Positions 55,380-64,000 of a stretch of DNA of 64,000 nucleotides are shown here, piece after piece. The stretch is from Chara braunii (taxonomy: Eukaryota; Streptophyta; Charophyceae; Charales; Characeae). The notes under the pieces are model-generated. The model saw only the letters and a program-made list of their open reading frames with translations. It did no database searches and was not told where the DNA came from. The position numbers and the translations under genes are program-made. Positions within the stretch are counted from its first letter, which is position 1, and each line of letters opens with the position of its first letter. Location: assembly GCA_003427395.1 (NCBI GenBank), contig BFEA01000210.1, positions 1,608,856 to 1,672,855 of the forward strand. Direction: 5' to 3'.

Positions 55380-55800
55380 GCCTAAAGAGGTCTGTCAAAG
55401 CCCAGGCAAAGGGCCTAGGGGTGTCTCTCATACACTAGGCAAACGGCTTAAAGCTGTCTCTCATGCCCCCAGTTCAAAAGGGGCCTAAAAAATTTTCTCA
55501 TACCCCAGGAAAACGGCCTAAAGACGTCTCTCAAACCCAGAAAAAGGGCCTCAAAATGTCTGTCGTATACCCTGGGAAAACGGGCTAAAGATGTCACTCA
55601 TGCCCCAGGCAAAGGGCCTTGGGAGACGTCTCTCGTAACCCCCACGCAAAGTGCGTAACATGTCTGCCTCGACATGTTCCTCGTTTACCTCAAGACAAGC
55701 GCCAAAAGAAGTCCTTCACACCCTTGGCACACAAACTCGAGAAATGTGTCTCATATCCCCCTGGCAAAGGCCATAAAGATGTCTGTCACATCCTACCTAC
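55380..55800 (+). repeat. ~43-bp minisatellite, about ten units
   Basis: Units of the type CCCCAGGCAAAGGGCCTAAA followed by GATGTCTCTCATA repeat with 10-30% divergence. The last units (from about 55640) are more decayed. It is not a CRISPR array: the units have no constant repeat with unique spacers. Confidence 0.8.
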
Positions 55801-55869
55801 TCATTCACAATATGTGGAGAGGCAATCGACCCAGAGGGCAGAGGGGAACCCTTAGCGCAGAGGGGAACG

Positions 55870-57270
<1,401 letters not shown>

Positions 57271-57273
57271 TGC

Positions 57274-58250
57274 ATGACAAGCAGGATGGACCCCTATGTC
57301 AAAGATGGGGTGTGGCCGGTGTGGAGTGCGGTATGGGGTTTAAACACCTACCTGACTCTCAACCTTTGAGAGTGATACAAGGCGAAGATTTCAAGAAATC
57401 AGCCCCGGCTCGTCTCAAGCACAATCCTCTCTGTAGCTTTCTGCTTTGCAAATACTCCCAGCTGCCATTTGCCCGTTCTTCTTCCTTCGACCATCTCTCG
57501 ATCTATGTGTGTGACCCTCGTGCAGGTGCCATCAGGATGCCGATTTACACAGATGTCCCCATTCTTCGATTGTTGGTATCGCTGTCAGTGATGAGACAAC
57601 ACAATGAAGGCTGCACGTTATGGGCCAGAGAATCTACAAGCCTGGTCATCTTTCAAGGCAGTTCGGAATCGGAAGCAGCAGTTGCTTACGACCGGCTATT
57701 TGCTTACCCATATGCACAACCGTCTGCAGAGACCACGACTCCAGTTCACCTCGTTTGACCGCTATGAACGACGGCCGTTTGCGAACCCGAAGCTTGCTGT
57801 GTTAATTACAGCTGTGCACAATATCGATCATAATATCACCACAGGTTTCAATGCTGGCCTGTACCAAAGCATCATGCCACGTCAGTCCAAACCTCACATA
57901 GCCACTGTGGCAGCCTCTGCTTATCAATTTCTTCAGAAGCCAAAAGTTTGCCCCGTTTGACCGCTATGAATGACAGCCGTTTGCAGACGCGAAGCTTTTG
58001 CTGTGTTACATCTGTGCACGATATCGATCATAATACTCCAGGTGCCAACGCAGCGCTGTTCCAAAGCATCATGCCACGTGAGTCCAAACTTCACATAGCC
58101 AGCATTGCGACCTCTGCTCCTCAGTTTCTTCAAAAGCCGAAAGTACATGATCCAGCAGTAGTTCCATTGCGCCCTCCCTCGGAGTTCACCGATCTCTTTA
58201 ACCCCCATCGTCTCCCCATGGTGGATTTACAGTGGCATGGAGTAGTTTAA
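57274..58250 (+). pseudogene. Coding-like region with tandemly duplicated ~200-bp segment
   Basis: Two successive segments (about 57752-57951 and 57952-58140) share DNA and protein. In one frame the first gives ITAVHNIDHN, NAGLYQSIMPRQSKPHIA and SAYQFLQKPKV. In another frame the second gives TSVHDIDHN, NAALFQSIMPRESKLHIA and SAPQFLQKPKV. The conserved amino acids suggest a duplicated exon. Upstream a frame gives AWSSFKAVRNRKQQLLTTGY and PRLQFTSFDRYERRPFANPK. In the second unit the FDRYE frame meets a stop. I do not recognise the protein. A TATA box lies upstream at 57190. It may be a decaying gene or an expressed repeat. Confidence 0.35.
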
Positions 58251-60439
58251 GCAGGTTCGCAGAATGCAGATCATCAGGCGACCAGCTGGTTGGAGAGGTG
58301 GCGGAAGTTGTTAACACGACAGCAGGGGACAGGTAAAAAAAAGAATAAAGATTACCCAGCAGCATCGGCACTGAGGAATTGGGCAGCCACTAGCGGGCTG
58401 AGGAAGCTGGTCACAGGCAAGTAAAGTATACGTCCAGATCTGCATTATTCTCCTCATCTTTTGTATATGACCCTGTGTAAGGGACGCTGGAGGTGTTGCT
58501 CCCCCCCACCAAAAAATCGGAGCCAACAGATGGCCTGCTGGTGGTGGGTGTTCGTTTCACCATCACTAGCAGGGCCAACTGGTGTTTTCGAACAAAAAAA
58601 AAAAAAAAAAAAAAAAAAAAAACATAGATACATATACGCATGGCCAGCATACATACATATATACCGTTGCCCTTTCCACCATCAGCTCACAACTGTTGCT
58701 CCTCTCTCTTGCATCATTTGCTGCATGGCCAGTATATCCTATCCCATGGCAACCAGGCAAATGCAGTCACCTCCGACCTGCTGTGTTTCTCAATCCTTGA
58801 CGACTTGGGCTCGTCCTCGAACTCTGTCTACAATCAGTACTACCCTTCTGCAGCATGTTACACTGTTGTATCGACTTTATGCTCTCAGACAAGTTCGGCT
58901 CCTCCTCGACATCGACATCTGCACCGCATCGATGTTCCATTTCATTCTGCAGCGTGCTGTACCTTGTCATACTGGCTTCAATTTCCCTCGTCTCCATCTC
59001 TTTCCCATTCCTCACCTCCGTATCCTGCTGATTTCCCCCCTCCTTGACAATGCCACATGGCCTGTAGATACTGCAGAACGTGCAATACCATTTTTTTTTC
59101 CCGGAAGCCGCTAACGCACTCTGCTGCCATGCCGTGCCTGCTCGCTGCAAGTTGTGATGCCTTTCTCGGTTGTGACCTGGGTCTATCCTTTTTCGTCATA
59201 GATCCTTCCCTGTAAGTTGAGTCCTCCTGAAGCAACCGACGTCGCTAAGCCTTTTTGGCCTCCTTGTCTTATCAACAACATTTGCAAGCTGCAAACAAAG
59301 GTGGACATGTCATGTCGGAAAGCGACCAAAAATGGTTTTAATAAACCTCTCGGGATGGGTATACACAGAGAAGCACAGACTTCGGAGTTGTCAGAACTTC
59401 ACTACTTCTCAGGCTGAGGCTGTCTTACATAAAACAACCACAATAGCCATGGGAGCAGGTCACCAGGACTACTGGCGAAAGAAACACAGAATGAATTGCA
59501 TGCTCAAAATGAGCCACCACGAACGGACGTCTCCTCATTGATCCCACACAGGCTCTTTTCAGAGGAGGCTTATTGCGTCTACAAAACGACGGTGACCTCT
59601 TAGACTATGCTGTATAGGCAAGTCGCAATTGGGTAGGGGCCAGCAATACGCCAGTCCCAATACTACTCTTGTTCCGTTTACCTCCCACTTGTCTACTCAC
59701 CATTCTCGGAAACTTATTGTGTCAACATAACAATGGAGACATCTGTAGACTCTGGTGCTGTGTGTACTAAGCTGCATCGATGAGTAAAAATGGAGTAGAG
59801 CCCACCGACAGACAGTCCCAATGTTACTTTGCGATCCGTTTACCTCCTCATCAACCCAGCACACACCTGGCTCCTCCTCCTCGTCCTTGTGTACATCCCA
59901 AGGAGCTGATACGCTCACCATAACTAATTGCCCAACAGCTATAAGTCCACTACAAGCTCGCATTGTCACACAAATAATGACCTCCTCGCCGTTCAATGCC
60001 CCTTCTTTAGCAGTTCTTTGCGGAGACAAAATGTGTCTGAGGAAAGAATCCAGATAACTTAGAACAGCCATTGCCACCAGGCTGAAGGCCAGCCATTACC
60101 TTCTACACTGAATTGTGTATTGAGAGTAATAACTGCATGAAGGCTAGCAATGCCAGTCTCAAGACCTGTCCTACTACCACTAACTCAACCGACCACCCTC
60201 TTCGCTCCTCCTCCTCCTCCTCCTCCTTTACCCCCCAGGACTTGCCCCAAACCCTAACTCAACCAACCACCCTTTTGGCTCCTGCTCCTTCTCCTCCTCC
60301 TCCTTTTCCTCCTCCTCCTCCCCCACTCCTCCTCCTGCAGACTGAAACTGTTGATCGAACTGGCACTGAACCTGAAATTTGAGGGATATGCAGTATACCA
60401 CTGCAGGAACTCGTTACAGTGACATATTTGTCAAGTCAG
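58251..60439. other. Unassigned DNA
   Basis: Poly-A at 58592-58621 and two moderately long frames on opposite strands (58461-59114 plus, 58767-59150 minus), neither with a domain. At 60205-60333 there is a CTC/CCT triplet tract. Part of 59300-60439 may be the 3' untranslated region of the minus-strand gene that ends at 60440. Confidence 0.3.
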
Positions 60440-61639
60440 TCAGCTACCAAAGTATAGCCGCGGGGGCAGGACCATAATAGGATCTGATTCAACAGACCAG
60501 GGGCTGCTGTATGCAAATGGGTCCAGACCGGGTGGCATCGCCATCTCGCCCTTAGAAATAGCACGACTTGCGGTTTGTTGCAATGGTGTTGACAAAAGGT
60601 ATGGTCCTGTCAGAGACGAAGTTTGGGAGTCTGTTCCACCACAATATGAACTCATCCCAGGTCGAGATGTGTCCCTCGAGTCCGTTGATGTTGATGACGG
60701 ACTTGGTGGGAATGATGTGTAGTACAGTTGTTGTCCGTCGGATATGCTCCAGACAAGTGAGGGCTGTTGCTGCAACCCCGTGGCTGAGTTGTTGCCTGCT
60801 ACACTGCTGCTGGGCCCTCCTGTTTGTTGCCTCACAGCATCCTGCGCAAGCGCTTGCCTCAGTTCCTTCTGAAGAGCGGAAAGAGCCCTCAGCACAACCT
60901 CTGTGCGTTGGTCAGCAGAACAATCCATCTCTGAAGACGTCGTCCCATCCGTTCCTCCTCTCCCGTTCAATCTGCCATTCACATCTGCTGAACCGGCACC
61001 ACTACCACCTCCTCCCCCTGGCAAGCTCACTGACTGGGAAGATGTACCAGATCCTGCTGAGGCCAGTGCCAGAGCAGGGGGGGATGAGTTCCTTCCCTGA
61101 GGGATTTCCAGGCTTTTTGGCCGGCGACGGAAGTCAGTCTGCGCTAGCCGTTTCTCAGATTCCTGACAACCTGTGAGGTCTCGCTCAAGGATCAAGCTCT
61201 CTTGCTGCTGCTCTTCAGTGCCGCATAACTGACTGCCATTACCTCCGTCCGAGTTCTGACTCCCTTCTTTCCGAAGAGCTTCAGGACTGTCACCTGCCTG
61301 GCTGTTATGGGAAAACCTCTCTGCAACAGAGGTAGGATCTCTGGGCGAGGGTAAATCTTTGACATCCTCTGCAGACGCCATCGTCGCCCGGGACACTCTC
61401 TCTAGAACTTCGTCACACACCTCGTTTGCTAAAACAACATGGCGACTTTCCCGCGAACCCTCTCTCTCTGTAGATTTCTTCTTCCCAGGATCAATGTTCT
61501 CTGACTTGCCTTTTCCCATTTCAATCTGACTGGGAATGTCAGACTTTCCCTGTTCTCTCTCCGTAAGGGGCGCAGTCTTATTCACAAGACTGTTTCCCCA
61601 CTCCGCTAGAGCAATACGAGCTGGAGACTCCAGTCCTCC
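60440..61639 (-). CDS. Last exon of an unrecognised host gene, disordered C-terminus
   Basis: The longest clean frame in the window, about 400 codons, ending in TGA. It has no ATG at its 5' end. It begins right behind TGATTTGCAG, a good splice acceptor, with GLESPARIALAEWGNSLVNK. The rest is low in hydrophobic residues and rich in Ser, Gly, Gln and Asp/Glu (GSGTSSQSVSLPGGGGGSGA, TEEQQQESLILERDL), with a possible short helix at VVLRALSALQKELRQALAQD and aromatic spots near the end (QQLYYTSFPPSPSSTSTDSR). It is probably an intrinsically disordered C-terminal region of a larger protein. The family is unknown. Frames on the other strand here are shadows. Confidence 0.7.
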   Translation of the reverse strand, partial: GGLESPARIALAEWGNSLVNKTAPLTEREQGKSDIPSQIEMGKGKSENIDPGKKKSTEREGSRESRHVVLANEVCDEVLERVSRATMASAEDVKDLPSPRDPTSVAERFSHNSQAGDSPEALRKEGSQNSDGGNGSQLCGTEEQQQESLILERDLTGCQESEKRLAQTDFRRRPKSLEIPQGRNSSPPALALASAGSGTSSQSVSLPGGGGGSGAGSADVNGRLNGRGGTDGTTSSEMDCSADQRTEVVLRALSALQKELRQALAQDAVRQQTGGPSSSVAGNNSATGLQQQPSLVWSISDGQQLYYTSFPPSPSSTSTDSRDTSRPGMSSYCGGTDSQTSSLTGPYLLSTPLQQTASRAISKGEMAMPPGLDPFAYSSPWSVESDPIMVLPPRLYFGS

Positions 61640-62894
61640 CTGCAAATCATGTCATCAGCAAATCAGAGACGTTAATAAAAAAACAAGTGGACGCCCACCG
61701 GACACGCAGTGGGGATCATCAGGGAGGGGCAGTCAAATGCATTCAGGAAAGCCGCAGTGTGAGCACGCTCTCAATGTCGTTGTTCGGTAAGCACTGCGGG
61801 TTGGCTATCTGCTCATATTCGAACAGTCAGCAGTGGCTCCTCGACGCAAAACGACAAAAAGTGAAACACACCCCTCCCAAAAAGAAAAAAAAACGAAAAT
61901 AAGCCGGTGTATCTTTCCATGTTCAAGCTCAAGATTCATTCTCATTCTCCTCGTTTGTCAAGTAGTCGAGAGAGGGCCGTAGGCCCTTCCACACAAAGCG
62001 ACAAAAAGTGACCTTCCCCCACCAAAAGAAACCTAAAAAGAATATAAAGGCGGCCAATCTTTCCATGTTCCAGCTCAAGATTCATTCTCATCCTCCTCGA
62101 GAGTGTGCGCCCGTTGAAACATGAAACACCCTTACTTCTCGACTCAGTATAACGACTCAGCAGTCACTATGTACGCAACGGCCCTACCACAACTGTTTGC
62201 GGTTATCTCGGGCCTGCCCCGCCTCAACCACCTTTCCCAATACTGCGGCAGGGTCTTGCATGGGACCGTCACACGAGACCCGCTCTTTTCTTTAACAGTA
62301 TATATATACAAGCAAGCTCACACACATGCATGCCAATCAAGTAGAAGAGTGGGTATATATCGGGAAGCTAATCGGGCCGGGTGCCATCATGATCAGGGGG
62401 GGGGTCGATCGAAGGGCGGGGGAGGAGATTCCTTCTTTCAAATTTCCTTGGGATTACCTTCGAGTGAGGACCACACTCATCAACATCCCAGGAGCTCTTT
62501 TTTGCAGGGTCTGATGGGCATCCTGCCGTCAATCGGTCCTGATTCGTCCGCCAAACCAGGGAGTTGGTCCTGGACTTTTAGCTGTGCCTCCTCGTGCGGT
62601 CCCATTTCCGCGTCCGGTAGGCCGGAGTAGTGTCTGGTGGATTTTCTCGCCCTGTTGACCAAAACCGGTCAGGCCGGTACTTGTTTCCATGTCCTTCTCC
62701 CTGGGCGCTATTCTTAGGTGGAAGGGGATGGGGTAGGGGACCCCCGACCCCAGATGCCGTGGTTGCTTTCCCCCTCCTTTTCTTCGGAACATACCCCCCT
62801 TACCTTGGGGTCATGGATGTGTCCTTTGTGCTACTTCCTTATGTCAGCTGCTGACCTGTTTCATGTGCGTGTGTGTGTGTGTGTGTCTGTATGT

Positions 62895-62926
<32 letters not shown>

Positions 62927-63654
62927 TTTTCCAGCCATGCACACAGAGAAATAGAGAGAGGCTACTTCCATCGATAGGATGAGCAAAATCGGAATGAATC
63001 TTCCACTAGAATATGGAAATATACACTGTTTTCCAGCCATGCGTGCAGAGAGATAGAGAGAGGCTACTTCCATCGATAGGATGAGCAAAATCGAATGAAT
63101 CTTGCACTAGAACATGGAGATATACACTGCCACACTTGTAGATTCAGTCCACAAACCCGCGGCCAAAAAAGACCCTGTTCATAAAACCGTGCCAACAGCA
63201 GCCTTCCGCTCGAGTGTTCCACACGATTGTTGCACAATTGCGCCGCCTGAACTCCATTCACACAGGCCCCAAACCAACCTCGGCCCGAACAGTGGCCGCC
63301 AGACTCTAAAACAAAGTGCAAGAAAAGCAATATTTGAACACTCACCGCCAGACTTGAAACGATAGTCGGGTGCGAAAAAAAAGAACCACGGAAAAATGAT
63401 GTTCGAACACTCGCCGCCAAACTGGAAACAAAAGTCGGGCACTGCAAAAAAGAGGCTTGGCCCGAACCGACCTGGGCCCAACTGGGAGCGGGGTCTCGCG
63501 TGGGAAGCGTTACAAGAGACCCGCTGTTTGCTTTAAGAGTAGAGAGATATAGGGAAAAAGAAAAAGAAACATTTTAGGCGATACAGACCTCAGTGTTGTC
63601 AACATTACTTTGCCACACACCCTACAGTTCTCGGACTTTTTTCACAAAACCTAC
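61640..63654. other. Probable intron filled with repeats
   Basis: Between two minus-strand exon candidates. It holds a tandem pair at 61844-61953 and 61991-62099, GT/GA microsatellites (62870-62928), the M tandem pair (62927-63128), a ~66 bp tandem repeat with GAACACTC(A/G)CCGCCA (63334-63460) and two copies of a GGTCT...GAGACC hairpin (62250 and 63490). Confidence 0.4.
62927..63128 (-). repeat. Dispersed repeat M, tandem pair with 102-bp period
   Basis: Units 62927-63028 and 63029-63128 are nearly identical. Each has TTTTCCAGCCATGC, AGATAGAGAGAGGCTACTTC, CATCGATAGGATGAGCAAAA and a GAATGAATCTT(C/G)CACTAGAA end. A GT tract and then a GA tract lie directly to the left, which is the same order (read in reverse) as at 15527-15679. 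Confidence 0.8.
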
Positions 63655-63710
63655 CTGCAATCCATCCCAGAACAGTCTGAGTGAGAGTGTCTCCTTACAT
63701 ACACACACAC
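63655..63710 (-). CDS. Candidate internal exon of the minus-strand gene
   Basis: Bounded on the minus strand by GCTGTCTCAG (acceptor) and GGATTGCAG|GTAGG (donor). It is short (56 bases) and open in more than one frame. One frame reads KETLSLRLFWDGLQ. Support is from splice signals alone. Confidence 0.3.
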
Positions 63711-63960
63711 CTGAGACAGCATAGAGAAGGTACGGAACTACGTACGTAGTCCAAACGCTTTCAATCTGATTGGGTAACTTCGAAGCACATCGGCAAAGAA
63801 GATGATGGGCGAGAGTAGACCCAACCACGCAGCCCCTGTGGCTGGATGGTACACACACGTAACTGCTAATGAACAGGTCAAGAGTTCAAATCCTTAATGA
63901 AAACAATAACTTAGGGCATCCCAGACAGACAGGCAGACAGGGGGGGTGGGGGGAACATAC

Positions 63961-64000
63961 CTTCTCAGCGATGGCAAGTGCTGCTAATACTCGGATATGA
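63961..64000 (-). CDS. Candidate exon of the minus-strand gene, cut by window edge
   Basis: The minus strand reads HIRVLAALAIAEK, the only open frame, directly followed by GTATGT, a good splice donor. The sequence looks like the end of a helix of the armadillo or HEAT type, but 13 residues cannot establish that. The exon continues outside the window. Confidence 0.35.

Noticed and set aside
55380-55800. CRISPR-like regular repeats
   Set aside because: Units are diverged along their whole length, with no constant repeat and unique spacers, and the DNA is eukaryotic.
60568-61176. 202-codon plus-strand frame
   Set aside because: It lies entirely within the minus-strand last exon, whose frame is longer and ends at a consistent splice acceptor; the plus frame is a shadow.
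63830-63900. tRNA-like pair of boxes (TGGCTGGATGG and GAGTTCAAATCC)
   Set aside because: T-arm and acceptor do not pair well; no convincing cloverleaf.

Overview
The window is eukaryotic nuclear DNA, dominated by transposable elements and almost free of intact genes. The Ty3/gypsy proteins, the GIY-YIG-first Penelope-like element, the plant-type mitochondrial fragments (trnP-UGG, nad2, a group II maturase) and the many CA/GA/TA microsatellites point to the green lineage. A charophyte such as Chara is my best guess; this is inferred from recognition, not computed. It is a draft assembly: one 566-base N gap (15935-16500) and five single-N joins, two of them flanked by exact duplications.

Layout. 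1-2665: decayed gypsy Pol (RT, RNase H, integrase) interrupted at about 194-565 by mitochondrial DNA. 2730-6704: copy A of a ~4 kb non-coding repeat, here called R, which also occurs as copy B (20747-24798, minus) and copy C (25723-~29600, plus). B and C lie head to head. R holds a TATA box, an AT-rich minisatellite and an array of about eight small stem-loops. 6705-11216: a second gypsy Pol (protease, RT, RNase H, integrase). 11390-13970: a Gag with a CCHC knuckle, placed AFTER Pol with no LTR between them. 13971-20746: non-coding repeat-derived DNA, the N gap and repeats X, Y and M. 29600-36000: unassigned DNA and minisatellites. 36000-36472: a small minus-strand reading frame. 38288-39541: unrecognised plus-strand coding segments. 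40020-41040: a CA-rich tract and repeat Z.

41728-47300: a Penelope-like retroelement on the minus strand with GIY-YIG endonuclease first and RT second. An internally deleted relative lies at 48500-49200. 50100-53700: a mosaic of short repeats with tRNA-like B boxes and poly-A tails, plus a MITE-like palindrome. 53923-54114: a nad2 fragment of mitochondrial origin. 54339-54446: a U6 snRNA-like sequence. 55380-55800: a ~43 bp minisatellite. 57280-58250: a region with a tandemly duplicated coding-like segment. 60440-64000: the best host-gene candidate, with a 400-codon last exon on the minus strand and two possible upstream exons.

Nearly all gypsy and Penelope frames carry stops or frameshifts, so they are read here as pseudogenes. 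The features most worth follow-up are the R stem-loop array, whose stems show compensatory changes between copies, the Pol-then-Gag arrangement, and the permuted Penelope element.
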